Positions 43,829-52,144 of a DNA stretch of 59,931 nt are shown here, one piece after another. How positions within the stretch are numbered: position 1 is the first letter of the stretch; each line of letters opens with the position of its first letter. Both the position numbers and the translations under genes were made by a program. Origin of the DNA: Negativibacillus sp. Lineage in GTDB: Bacteria; Bacillota; Clostridia; Oscillospirales; Ruminococcaceae. The notes beneath the pieces were generated by a model. It ran no database searches. It was not told the DNA's origin and worked only from the letters and a program-made list of their open reading frames with translations. The stretch covers positions 1 through 59,931 of the forward strand of contig JAHHTY010000002.1 in the NCBI GenBank assembly GCA_020024325.1, written 5' to 3'.

Positions 43829-44620
43829 TTATAAAGTTACGGGGATGCTCGGTTCACTGCGGCGTGCTACCTGAAGGGTAAAATCTTTTTCCTCCACTAA
43901 ACCTGCCTGAGATAATGCCTGCTGTGCTGCCTGCTGCGCCAGCAGTCCCATATTGTTGTTCTGGCTTAAATGCCCCAAAATAAAATGTCGGGTTCCGCTG
44001 CGTGCCAGTGCCGGCAAAGCGGTCGAGCAATCATTATTAGAAAGATGCCCTTTGTTTGACTGAATCCTGCGTTTAAGGTAGTATGGGTATTTTGACGCTA
44101 AAATCATGCCATCATCATAGTTTGATTCCAGCATAACTACCCGACAGCCTGTCAGTCCCTGTTCCACCTCTTGTGTATAGGTTCCAAGGTCGGTTGCAAC
44201 ACCAACCTGCTGACCGCTTTCCAACGTAATGCGATAGCCAAGACTTCCCACACTGTCATGACTTGTCCTAAAAGGTTTCACCTTCATCTCACCAACGGTA
44301 AAGCCTTCCTGATGTGCCTCGCACAGCTGCACATTTTCCGGCAGTTTTATATTCTGTTTGATATATTCCAGCACTGCCTTCGAGCCAAACAGTGGCAGAG
44401 GATATTTTTTTAAAAAGACGGAAAGACCTTTGATATGGTCGGAGTGTTCATGAGTAATCAAAATACCTTTGAGTTTTTCAAAGTCTACATCCAATGCCTT
44501 GAGTGCGTTGACTGCTGCACGGCAGCTCACACCCAAATCTATCAGCAGCGAACTTGCCCCTGAATCAAGATAAACACTGTTTCCGCTGCTTCCACTATAA
44601 AGCGGGCAAAATACCGCCAT
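43829..44620 (-). CDS. MBL-fold metallo-hydrolase (WalJ/YycJ-like)
   Basis: A protein of 263 residues with the metallo-beta-lactamase fold. The zinc motif THEHSDHIKGL (HxHxDH) is near residue 57, RTSHDSVGSLGYR follows, and LESNYDDGM and SNNDCSTAL lie in the second half. YycJ/WalJ is thought to be a nuclease or helper of cell-wall and DNA-replication coordination. No two-component walRK genes adjoin it here, so only family membership is claimed. The start at 44620 has AAAGGAG. Confidence 0.85.
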   Translation of the reverse strand: MAVFCPLYSGSSGNSVYLDSGASSLLIDLGVSCRAAVNALKALDVDFEKLKGILITHEHSDHIKGLSVFLKKYPLPLFGSKAVLEYIKQNIKLPENVQLCEAHQEGFTVGEMKVKPFRTSHDSVGSLGYRITLESGQQVGVATDLGTYTQEVEQGLTGCRVVMLESNYDDGMILASKYPYYLKRRIQSNKGHLSNNDCSTALPALARSGTRHFILGHLSQNNNMGLLAQQAAQQALSQAGLVEEKDFTLQVARRSEPSIPVTL

Positions 44621-44794
44621 CTCAAATCTCCTTTCAATTTTTAAACTGCTTCATTTTTCTGTCATTTATCTGCATTGAATTTTATCACAGCTTGGATTAA
44701 AAAGCAATCTTTCCCCCGATGAACTCCCCCTTGTTTTGTTGAGTATACTCTACATCCGCTTTCTGTTTTTTACAAAGTAAAATCTCATAACCCT

Positions 44795-44842
44795 TTAACT
44801 AAAAACAATCTCATTGTTTTTAGTTAAAGAATCAGTTATAAT
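44795..44842 (+). promoter_or_regulatory. pepF promoter with 14-bp inverted repeat operator
   Basis: A perfect inverted repeat, TTAACTAAAAACAA (44795-44808) and its complement (44814-44827), is separated by five bases. It overlaps the -35 (TTGTTT, 44814-44819), which is 17 bases before TATAAT (44837-44842). The position suggests a repressor site, or an activator site if bound cooperatively. Confidence 0.6.
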
Positions 44843-44908
44843 ATCTATTGAGGAAAATTTTTAGAAATCTTTCCCAATTCTAATTGATTTTTACGGAGGA
44901 AAAGTTCT

Positions 44909-46678
44909 ATGGAAGATAACAGATTCGTTTGGAAACTGGATGACATCTATTCCTGTGAAGAAAACTGGTACACTGACCTTGAAAAAGCAAAACAGATTGC
45001 TTCCCGGCTCTGCCAGCTGCAGGGCAAAATTTGCCAGAGCGCTGCAAACCTTTTGGAAGCCTTAAACTTAAATACACGTTGCGAAGAATATTTCTCCAAA
45101 CTTTTCACCTATGCCTCCTGCCACTATGATGCAGAGATGACTAATGCAAACTATAAAAAATTATATGAAACTGTTTTCGGAGAAAGCACCACGGTGGACG
45201 AACAGCTTGCTTTTGTTATGCCGGAACTGATGCAGTTAAGCCGTGAGCAGTTTGACGCTTTCTGTGCCGAAGTCCCGGAGCTTTCGCTGTACAGCCACCT
45301 GATGGATGACCTGTTCAGCCGCAAAGAACATATCCTCGATGAAAAATCCGAGCAGATGCTTGTCAGAATGCAGGATATGCACTCCTCTTACACTAAAATT
45401 TATAAAGACCTGATGGTCAGCGACACAAAATATGAGGAGATGACAAACTCTGCCGGCGAAACCGTTACTGTTAACGATGCAAACTACGGCGGTGCTATGG
45501 TTGACCCAGACCGTAATTTCCGCAAAGCCTTCTTTGAAAAACTGTTCGGTGTTTACGGCGGATACATCAACACCCTGTCCTCCAACTACTATGCACTGGT
45601 AAAAGCTAATGTTGCTATTGCCAAAACCCGCAACTATCCTTCTGCACGAAATCAGTCCCTCTCCCAAAACTTTATCCCGGAAGAGGTTTACGATAACCTG
45701 CTCAATACAATTCGTGCAAACACCGCTCCTTTCCAGCGTTACATCGAGCTGCGCAACCGTGTTCTCGGCTTAGAAAAGAGCTATATGTACGACCTGTTTG
45801 TTCCAATCGTTCCCGATGTTGATAAAAAATACAGCTTTGACGAAGCTTATGACCTGATGCTCAAAGCAACCGCAATCCTTGGTGAAGATTACACCGAACT
45901 TGTAAAACGTTCCCGTGACGAGCGTTGGTGCAGCGTTTATCCAAAGAAGGGCAAGGTCAGCGGTGCATATTCCACCAGTGTTTATGATGTTCACCCTTAT
46001 ATGCTGCTGAACTACAACGGCACTTTGAACGATGTGTTCACCCTGCTGCATGAAACCGGGCACTCGATGCACAGCTGGTATTCTAACCAAAACCAGCCAT
46101 TTGTTTACGCTGACTACACCTTGTTCTGTGCAGAGGTTGCTTCCACCACCAACGAAATGATTCTGTACCATTATCTGCTTGACCACGCACAGACCAAAGA
46201 AGAAAAAGCACTGCTACTTTCTAACCACCTAAATGACATCCGCTCCACCTTCTATCGTCAAAGTATGTTTGCCGACTTTGAAAATCAGACCCATAAACTG
46301 GTTGAAGAAGGCAAACCTCTTTTGCCGGATGTTCTGTGCGAAATCCATCGCAAAATCAACGAGGACTACTATGGTCCCGGCTTTGTTGCTGACCGGAATA
46401 TCTCCTATGAATGGGCAAGAATCCCACACTTCTACCGTGCATTCTACGTTTATCAGTATGCAACCGGTATCTCTGCTGCTGTTGCAATCACAAACCGTAT
46501 CCGCAAACTGGGTCAGCCTGCCATTGAAGATTACAAGAAATTCCTGCGTGCAGGTTCCAGCGACCACCCAATCGAGCTGCTCAAGCTTGCCGGTGTTGAT
46601 ATGGCTTCTCCACAGCCAATCCTTGATACCATTGCTGATTTTGATGAAACACTCAAACAGCTGGAAGAGTTGCTGTAA
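44909..46678 (+). CDS. pepF: Oligoendopeptidase F (M3 peptidase)
   Basis: A protein of 589 residues, a zinc metallopeptidase that cleaves oligopeptides of about 7-17 residues in the cytoplasm. The HEXXH motif is His381-Glu-Thr-Gly-His385 in LLHETGHSMHSW; the third ligand Glu lies about 25 residues later in CAEVASTTNE. The N-terminal helical domain and the C-terminal RIPHFYRAFYVYQYATG block fit the family. Peptide breakdown suits an amino-acid-fermenting lifestyle. GGAGG lies upstream of the ATG. Confidence 0.95.
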   Translation: MEDNRFVWKLDDIYSCEENWYTDLEKAKQIASRLCQLQGKICQSAANLLEALNLNTRCEEYFSKLFTYASCHYDAEMTNANYKKLYETVFGESTTVDEQLAFVMPELMQLSREQFDAFCAEVPELSLYSHLMDDLFSRKEHILDEKSEQMLVRMQDMHSSYTKIYKDLMVSDTKYEEMTNSAGETVTVNDANYGGAMVDPDRNFRKAFFEKLFGVYGGYINTLSSNYYALVKANVAIAKTRNYPSARNQSLSQNFIPEEVYDNLLNTIRANTAPFQRYIELRNRVLGLEKSYMYDLFVPIVPDVDKKYSFDEAYDLMLKATAILGEDYTELVKRSRDERWCSVYPKKGKVSGAYSTSVYDVHPYMLLNYNGTLNDVFTLLHETGHSMHSWYSNQNQPFVYADYTLFCAEVASTTNEMILYHYLLDHAQTKEEKALLLSNHLNDIRSTFYRQSMFADFENQTHKLVEEGKPLLPDVLCEIHRKINEDYYGPGFVADRNISYEWARIPHFYRAFYVYQYATGISAAVAITNRIRKLGQPAIEDYKKFLRAGSSDHPIELLKLAGVDMASPQPILDTIADFDETLKQLEELL

Positions 46679-46684
46679 GAAATT

Positions 46685-46712
46685 TTGCTGCCTTGTTTTG
46701 GCTGCTTTTTAA
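46685..46712 (+). terminator. Weak terminator after pepF
   Basis: The stem GCTGCC / GGCTGC has one T-T mismatch and is followed by TTTTTAAG. Confidence 0.45.
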
Positions 46713-46886
46713 GTAGAAACAACTTTAAAAACAGCTTTGCTTTCTTTTCCTCTTTAAAATAAGATAACACAAGACCCCTTGTTTAAAACTTTCCCTTCTT
46801 TTGTTAATGCTTTGTGGAAATCTGTTGAAAAATTGGGAGATGTGAAATTTTTCCCAAAAATAAAGGGATTTCCATAAAAAAACAGC

Positions 46887-46915
46887 TTGCAATTTTGATT
46901 TTGATGTGGTAGTAT
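46887..46915 (+). promoter_or_regulatory. rpmE promoter
   Basis: TTGCAA, 17 bases and TAGTAT lie 46 bases before the rpmE ATG. Confidence 0.65.
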
Positions 46916-46961
46916 GTATCTTGTTATCTTATGTATTTTCAGAAAGAGGTGACTAGCTAAG

Positions 46962-47165
46962 ATGAAACAGGGAATCCATCCACAGTATGAGCCAACCGTT
47001 ATCAAATGTGCATGTGGTGCAGAATTTGAAACTCGTTCTACAAAAAAGGATCTGCGCGTTGAAATTTGTTCAAAGTGTCATCCTTTCTTCACAGGCAGAC
47101 AGAAACTGGTTGATGCCGGCGGTCGTGTAGATCGTTTCAACAAACGTTTCGGTCTTACCAAATAG
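46962..47165 (+). CDS. rpmE: 50S ribosomal protein L31, zinc-binding type
   Basis: A ribosomal protein of 67 residues. Zinc ligands are visible as Cys16, Cys18 (CACG), Cys36 and Cys39 (CSKCHPF), the C+ form used when zinc is sufficient. AAAGAGGTG precedes the ATG. It has its own promoter and terminator. The cysteine-free paralogue that replaces it under zinc starvation is not in this window. Confidence 0.97.
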   Translation: MKQGIHPQYEPTVIKCACGAEFETRSTKKDLRVEICSKCHPFFTGRQKLVDAGGRVDRFNKRFGLTK

Positions 47166-47184
47166 GTTCAGACTACAAACTAAG

Positions 47185-47228
47185 CAAGGCAATGCGTCAG
47201 AGGAACAACACTGGTGCATTGCCTTTTT
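47185..47228 (+). terminator. rpmE terminator
   Basis: The stem CAAGGCAATGC / GCATTGCCTTTTTG, with a larger loop, ends in TTTTTGC. Confidence 0.8.
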
Positions 47229-47313
47229 GCTTGCAAAAAACTTGCTTGCAAAAAATATGCAAAATAAACTTGCCGTATAAAAACTTCAGCCCACTCGATT
47301 CAGGAGGGATACT

Positions 47314-47931
47314 ATGCAGGAATATACAACCATACATAATCGTGCCGAAGATGAATTTGTAGAGAGAAAATCCCAATTTATCGGACACATTGCTCCGGTT
47401 GAAACCGAACAGCAGGCTCTGGATTTTATCAATGAAATCAAACAAAAGCACCGTGATGCCACCCACAATACCTATGCTTATATCCTGCGCAATGGGGTTA
47501 AACGTTACTCCGATGATGGCGAACCTCAGGGTACTGCCGGTGTTCCGATGCTGGACTGCATTGAAAAAGAAGGTCTTGTCGATGTAGCGGTCGTTGTGAC
47601 CCGTTACTTTGGCGGAATTCTGCTGGGTGCCGGGGGACTTGTTCGAGCTTACTCTCATGGGGCAAAGATTGCTGTCGATGCTGCCGAGCGAAAGCTGATG
47701 ACCACCTGCGTTGTGCTGGGAATGGAGTTGGATTATTCTTTCTATGGCAAAATCAATTATATTCTTCCAAACTACATCTGCCGAGTAGAATCGACCGACT
47801 TTGGTGCAGTTGTAAACATGAAGGTTTTGTTTAAAGCAGACCAATGCGAGCGGTTCATCAAAGAAGTCACCGAGCTTTCCGCTGCTTTGGTAGTTCCGCA
47901 AAAACTGGAAGAACGCTTTGACTTCTTTTAA
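47314..47931 (+). CDS. YigZ/IMPACT family protein
   Basis: A protein of 205 residues of the YigZ (UPF0029/IMPACT) family. The N-terminal domain contains ERKSQFIGHIAPV, HNTYAYI, YSDDGEPQGTAGVPML and TRYFGGILLGAGGLVRAYS, the family signature. The C-terminal EF-G-like half follows about residue 140. Its role in bacteria is not settled; regulation of translation factors has been suggested. AGGAGGG precedes the ATG. Confidence 0.9.
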   Translation: MQEYTTIHNRAEDEFVERKSQFIGHIAPVETEQQALDFINEIKQKHRDATHNTYAYILRNGVKRYSDDGEPQGTAGVPMLDCIEKEGLVDVAVVVTRYFGGILLGAGGLVRAYSHGAKIAVDAAERKLMTTCVVLGMELDYSFYGKINYILPNYICRVESTDFGAVVNMKVLFKADQCERFIKEVTELSAALVVPQKLEERFDFF

Positions 47932-48087
47932 TTTCCGCTGTTTTACCTCTCGGTAATCCCGCATAAAGCACAAGAAACCAACATTCTTTTTCAAAAAATT
48001 GTCATATTTTCTGAAACTTCAAATTTCTTAGAGGAAAAATAAATCTTTTTCGGTATATAATATTATAGAAGAAAGGAGGGCATAGTC

Positions 48088-49854
48088 ATGATTTCGGATG
48101 CTTTTATTCAACAGCTCAAACAATACAGTGACATTGAGCAGATTATTTCGGGATATGTTGGGTTAAAGAAAAAAGGAAGATATTTCACAGGGCTTTGCCC
48201 TTTTCATTCCGAAAAATCCCCCTCCTTTTTTGTCTATCCGCAAACGCAATCGTTCTACTGCTTTGGCTGCGGAGCCGGTGGCGATGTCATCACCTTTATC
48301 CGTAGAATAGAAAATCTGGAATACATCGAAGCCGTTCGACTGCTTGCACAAAAATGCGGTATGACCGTTCCGGAAGATTCCGACTCGGACGATCGTTCTG
48401 CTTTGCGTAAAAGGGTGCTGGAAATCAATCGGGAAACCGCCCGTTTTTTCCATAGCTGCCTGATGTCCGAACAGGGCAAACAAGCCTACGATTATCTCAT
48501 TCACCGAGGGCGGGACCGCAAAACCATTCGCCATTTCGGTTTGGGCTATTCCCCTGCCGGCTGGCACGACCTAACAAATCACCTAAAAGCAAAAGGCTTT
48601 TCCGAAACAGAGATGGTGGCTGCAAACGTAGCATCTGAAAGCAAAAAAGGCGGTGTCTTTGACCGCTTCCGCAACAGGGTCATGTTTCCAATCATTGACC
48701 TTCGGGGCAATGTGGTCGCCTTTGGCGGCAGAGCATTGGATGACAGCGGTGCAAAATATTTAAACACCAGTGACACCCCTGTTTTTAAAAAGAGCAAAAA
48801 TCTGTTTGCGCTAAACTTTGCAAAGACTTCCAAATTACCGGGTCTGATTTTAGCAGAGGGTTATATGGATGTCATCGCCATTCACCAAGCCGGATTTGAC
48901 AATGCCATTGCAACGCTCGGCACTGCCCTGACCGAAGAGCAGGCACGGTTAATTTCTCAGTATACCGACCGTGTCATCCTTGCCTATGATTCGGATGGAC
49001 CCGGACAGGCAGCAACAAAGCGAGCCATCAACATCTTTGACGAGGTGGGTGTCAAGGTTGGCGTTTTATCAATGACAGGGGCAAAAGACCCCGACGAATT
49101 TTTGCAAAAATATGGTCGGGAACGCTTTGCCATGCTGTTAGACGGCAGCCGCAATGCTGTCGAATTTGAGCTTTCAAAGCTTCGTAAAAATTTTGATATC
49201 CAAACTGCTGACGGTAAAGTGGGATTTCTTAAAGAAGCCTGCAAACTGTTTGCCGGGATACGCAATCCGGTAGAACGGGAAGTATACATCACTCAGGTGG
49301 CAAACGAACTGGAAATTTCTCCGCAGGCAATCCATGCACAAATTCAGTCGCTGGATAAACGGGAACGCTACAAAGAAAATCGCCGACAAAAAGCAGATAC
49401 TAATATTTATATCGGAAATATGGCTGCTGCAAAAAACGATTTGCAGCGACGCAGCAATCTGCGTTATGCCATGGCAGAAGAGGGCATTTTATACTGTTTG
49501 ATGAAAAATCCCGATTTTTTCTCAACAATATCTTCCGATATCGGTGAGCAGGATTTTGTCACCGACATCAATCGGGAACTGTATCACACCTTTGCACAAC
49601 GGTTATCCTCCGGTCTTTCGATAGAGATGCTGGATTTATCCTCGGTTCTCTCCGAACAGGCAATGGGCAGGGTATCCGCCATTCTTGCCACCGCCCCTTC
49701 GCAGCGGTGTGATGAAACGGCAATCCGTGATTATATCACTATATTGATAGAGCACAGAAATGTAAAAACAGAAAAGGAAGTTGCACAAATGGATGACAAT
49801 GCTCTGGGAGAGTATGTCAAACAGTTGGCAGCCAAAAAAAACAGGAGGAGTTAA
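48088..49854 (+). CDS. dnaG: DNA primase
   Basis: A protein of 588 residues that makes RNA primers at the replication fork. The CHC2 zinc finger uses Cys37, His40, Cys58 and Cys61 (CPFH...YCFGCGAGG). The TOPRIM core has LAEGYMDVIA and LAYDSDGPGQAA. The C-terminal part interacts with the helicase DnaB and is more variable. GAAAGGAGG precedes the ATG. It ends one base before the rpoD start codon, giving the dnaG-rpoD pair of the macromolecular synthesis operon. Confidence 0.96.
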   Translation: MISDAFIQQLKQYSDIEQIISGYVGLKKKGRYFTGLCPFHSEKSPSFFVYPQTQSFYCFGCGAGGDVITFIRRIENLEYIEAVRLLAQKCGMTVPEDSDSDDRSALRKRVLEINRETARFFHSCLMSEQGKQAYDYLIHRGRDRKTIRHFGLGYSPAGWHDLTNHLKAKGFSETEMVAANVASESKKGGVFDRFRNRVMFPIIDLRGNVVAFGGRALDDSGAKYLNTSDTPVFKKSKNLFALNFAKTSKLPGLILAEGYMDVIAIHQAGFDNAIATLGTALTEEQARLISQYTDRVILAYDSDGPGQAATKRAINIFDEVGVKVGVLSMTGAKDPDEFLQKYGRERFAMLLDGSRNAVEFELSKLRKNFDIQTADGKVGFLKEACKLFAGIRNPVEREVYITQVANELEISPQAIHAQIQSLDKRERYKENRRQKADTNIYIGNMAAAKNDLQRRSNLRYAMAEEGILYCLMKNPDFFSTISSDIGEQDFVTDINRELYHTFAQRLSSGLSIEMLDLSSVLSEQAMGRVSAILATAPSQRCDETAIRDYITILIEHRNVKTEKEVAQMDDNALGEYVKQLAAKKNRRS

Positions 49855-49855
49855 T

Positions 49856-50938
49856 TTGGCAGTAAAAGACAAAAAATCAGTCATTCGAAGCCTGATTGAA
49901 ACCGGCAAAGCCAACGGTAAGGTCACAACCCGTGAAATCAACGATGCTTTGGAACAGCTGGATTTTGACGTAGAAAAAGTGGATAAACTTTATGATACGC
50001 TGGAATCGCTGAACATTGACGTTGTGGATGATATTGATCTTTCCGACTTTGACAGTAAAGATTTAGACTCTGACAAGGACGATGATGCTCTGCTGTCGGT
50101 GGACGGAATCAGTATTGACGACCCCGTCAAGGTTTATCTCAAAGAAATCGGCAGAGTTCCGCTTCTGACACCGGAAGAGGAAATTGAGCTTGCAGAAAGA
50201 ATGGCACTGGGCGACCCTTATGCCAGAAAACGTCTTTCCGAGGCAAACCTTCGACTGGTTGTCAGCATCGCAAAACGCTATGTCGGACGTGGAATGCAGT
50301 TCCTGGATTTGATTCAGGAAGGCAACCTTGGTCTGATTAAGGCTGTTGAAAAATTTGACCACACCAAAGGCTTTAAATTCTCCACCTATGCAACATGGTG
50401 GATTCGTCAGGCAATCACTCGTGCAATTGCTGACCAGGCAAGAACCATTCGTATCCCTGTTCATATGGTAGAAACCATCAACAAGGTAAAAAAAGTTTCC
50501 AGCCAGCTCCTGCACAAAAACGGACACGACCCAACAGCAGAGGAAATCGCAGAAGAACTCGATATGCCAATCGACAAGGTTCGCGAAATCATGCGTGTTG
50601 CTCAGGAACCTGTTTCTTTGGAAACCCCAATCGGTGAGGAAGAAGACAGCCATCTGGGCGATTTTATCGAAGACTCTGATGCACCTGCTCCGGCAGATGC
50701 CGCTTCCCACACCCTCTTAAAGGAACAGCTGGAAGAGGTTCTTTCCACCTTGACCCCAAGGGAGAAAAAAGTTCTGGAACTTCGCTTTGGTCTGGAGGAT
50801 GGCAGAAACCGCACTCTGGAAGAAGTCGGAAAAGAGTTTAACGTTACCCGTGAGCGTATCCGTCAGATTGAAGCAAAGGCACTGAGAAAACTGCGTCACC
50901 CAAGCAGAAGCAAACGTCTGAAAGACTTTTTAGACTAA
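49856..50938 (+). CDS. rpoD: RNA polymerase primary sigma factor
   Basis: A sigma-70 factor of 360 residues that directs transcription from TTGACA/TATAAT promoters. Region 1.2 is DPVKVYLKEIGRVPLLT, region 2 is FLDLIQEGNLGLIKAVEKF then FSTYATWWIRQAI, and region 4 is LEEVGKEFNVTRERIRQIEAKAL. Region 1.1 is acidic and short. The start is a TTG at 49856, preceded by AGGAGG inside the end of dnaG; the longer upstream frame overlaps dnaG and is not coding. It is followed by a terminator. Confidence 0.95.
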   Translation: MAVKDKKSVIRSLIETGKANGKVTTREINDALEQLDFDVEKVDKLYDTLESLNIDVVDDIDLSDFDSKDLDSDKDDDALLSVDGISIDDPVKVYLKEIGRVPLLTPEEEIELAERMALGDPYARKRLSEANLRLVVSIAKRYVGRGMQFLDLIQEGNLGLIKAVEKFDHTKGFKFSTYATWWIRQAITRAIADQARTIRIPVHMVETINKVKKVSSQLLHKNGHDPTAEEIAEELDMPIDKVREIMRVAQEPVSLETPIGEEEDSHLGDFIEDSDAPAPADAASHTLLKEQLEEVLSTLTPREKKVLELRFGLEDGRNRTLEEVGKEFNVTRERIRQIEAKALRKLRHPSRSKRLKDFLD

Positions 50939-50949
50939 TGAAATGATAA

Positions 50950-50990
50950 AAAACAGGTAGAAAAGCAAATTGCTTTTCTACCTGTTTTTT
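50950..50990 (+). terminator. rpoD terminator
   Basis: The perfect 18-bp stem AAACAGGTAGAAAAGCAA / TTGCTTTTCTACCTGTTT has a T-run immediately after. Confidence 0.9.
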
Positions 50991-51093
50991 TATGTGAATC
51001 TTTTCTGCTCTTTTTTATACGACATCAAACTTATGGGGTGATGTTAAGTCAAAAATTCTTTTCCTTGTTGTTCTTTTTGCTCACACTTTTTTC

Positions 51094-51123
51094 TTGACAA
51101 TCGGCATAGTATATCGTATACTA
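51094..51123 (+). promoter_or_regulatory. Rrf2-regulator promoter with -10 operator
   Basis: TTGACA (51094-51099), 17 bases and TATACT (51117-51122). The palindrome TAGTATA-TCG-TATACTA (51107-51123) covers the -10, as expected for autorepression by the next gene's product. Confidence 0.72.
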
Positions 51124-51193
51124 AAAAGGTAATCTTAGTAGCTATTCTTTTTTATAGGATACAGCTAAAAAATGAAAGGTGAGAGGTGAAAAA

Positions 51194-51595
51194 ATGCATA
51201 TTACTTTGGAAACCGATTATGCAATCCGAATTGTAGATGCTCTGGCACGCAGCCAAAAAAGGCTTGATGCAAAGACCATCTCTGAAATGACAGGTGTGAC
51301 TCTGCGCTTTTCATTGAAAATTTTGCGAAAATTGGTCGCTGCCGGAATCATCAAATCCTTTAAAGGAACTCAGGGCGGATATGAAATCGGTCGCCCACTA
51401 AACGATATTACCTTGGGTGAGGTCATCGAAACCATCGAGGGTAGATTTGCACTTAACCGCTGCATAAACGGAGAATATGCCTGCTCCAGGCATAAAGACC
51501 ATTGCTGTCAGTTCCAAAAAATCTTTTATGAGATTTCAAACGATGTCCGTACCAAGCTCTATTCTTATAATTTTGAAGATCTTACAAAAAAATAA
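51194..51595 (+). CDS. Rrf2 family regulator with IscR-like cysteines
   Basis: A protein of 133 residues with the Rrf2 winged helix (about 1-70), including DAKTISEMTGVTLRFSLKILRKLVAAGII and GGYEIGRP. Three evenly spaced cysteines, Cys90, Cys97 and Cys104 (with Cys105), form C-X6-C-X6-C. This resembles the cluster ligands of IscR-type [2Fe-2S] sensors, which have C-X5-C-X5-C. It probably senses iron-sulfur status, oxidants or a related signal. GAGAGGTG precedes the ATG. No isc or suf gene adjoins it, so its targets are elsewhere. Confidence 0.88.
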   Translation: MHITLETDYAIRIVDALARSQKRLDAKTISEMTGVTLRFSLKILRKLVAAGIIKSFKGTQGGYEIGRPLNDITLGEVIETIEGRFALNRCINGEYACSRHKDHCCQFQKIFYEISNDVRTKLYSYNFEDLTKK

Positions 51596-51609
51596 GCTCA
51601 GCCATTTTC

Positions 51610-51647
51610 AGGGAGAGAAAAGTTAAATGCTTTTCTCTCCCTTTTTA
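51610..51647 (+). terminator. Terminator after the Rrf2 gene
   Basis: The 13-bp stem AGGGAGAGAAAAG / CTTTTCTCTCCCT is followed by TTTTAC. Confidence 0.88.
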
Positions 51648-51675
51648 CATGTTTAAAATTTTTATTTTTTTGTTA

Positions 51676-51730
51676 TTGACAAATATAAAAAGTTTGCTAT
51701 AATAAGTGTGTACTATTTAAACTAATACAC
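51676..51730 (+). promoter_or_regulatory. Promoter and GntR operator of the ABC transporter operon
   Basis: TTGACA (51676-51681), 16 bases and TATAAT (51698-51703) with an extended TG. The 23-base near-palindrome from GTGTA (51708) to TACAC (51730) matches itself at 18 of its 22 paired positions. It sits across the transcript start and fits YtrA-type GntR operators. Confidence 0.7.
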
Positions 51731-51757
51731 TTGATACACTGAACAGGAGGTCATTTT

Positions 51758-52144
51758 ATGATAAAACTTGACCTGCAAAGCAGAATCCCTCTTTATGAAC
51801 AACTGGAGGAACAAATTATCAGCCTGTCCATTTTAGGCGTGCTGGATGCGCACCAGCAGCTTCCGTCGGTGCGGGCATTGGCACGTCAAGTCGGTGTAAA
51901 TCCAAATACAGTGGCAAAAGCATATCAGGAGCTGGAACGCCACGGAATCATTTATACCGTTACCGGCAAGGGCAGTTTTGTTTCCCCCGATCTGCTTTCG
52001 TTGGAGTTTCCAAAACAAGAGGCGTTGGACCAGGTGCTGTATGCTGTGGATAAAGCTATTTCTCGGGGAGTATCCCGTCAACAGCTGCTTGATAAAATCA
52101 ATCTCCATCTTGATTCCCTAAAAGGAGGTATTCCCCATGATTAA
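51758..52144 (+). CDS. GntR family regulator, YtrA subgroup
   Basis: A protein of 128 residues with a GntR winged helix (about 8-72) ending in a short helical dimerisation tail instead of a large ligand domain, which is the YtrA subgroup. The signature RIPLYEQLEEQI, LPSVRALARQVGVNPNTVAKAYQELERHGIIYTVTGKGSFV is complete. It is the first gene of an operon and overlaps the ATPase gene by eight bases. It should repress its own operon through the operator at 51708-51730 until a cell-envelope signal arrives. Confidence 0.92.
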   Translation: MIKLDLQSRIPLYEQLEEQIISLSILGVLDAHQQLPSVRALARQVGVNPNTVAKAYQELERHGIIYTVTGKGSFVSPDLLSLEFPKQEALDQVLYAVDKAISRGVSRQQLLDKINLHLDSLKGGIPHD

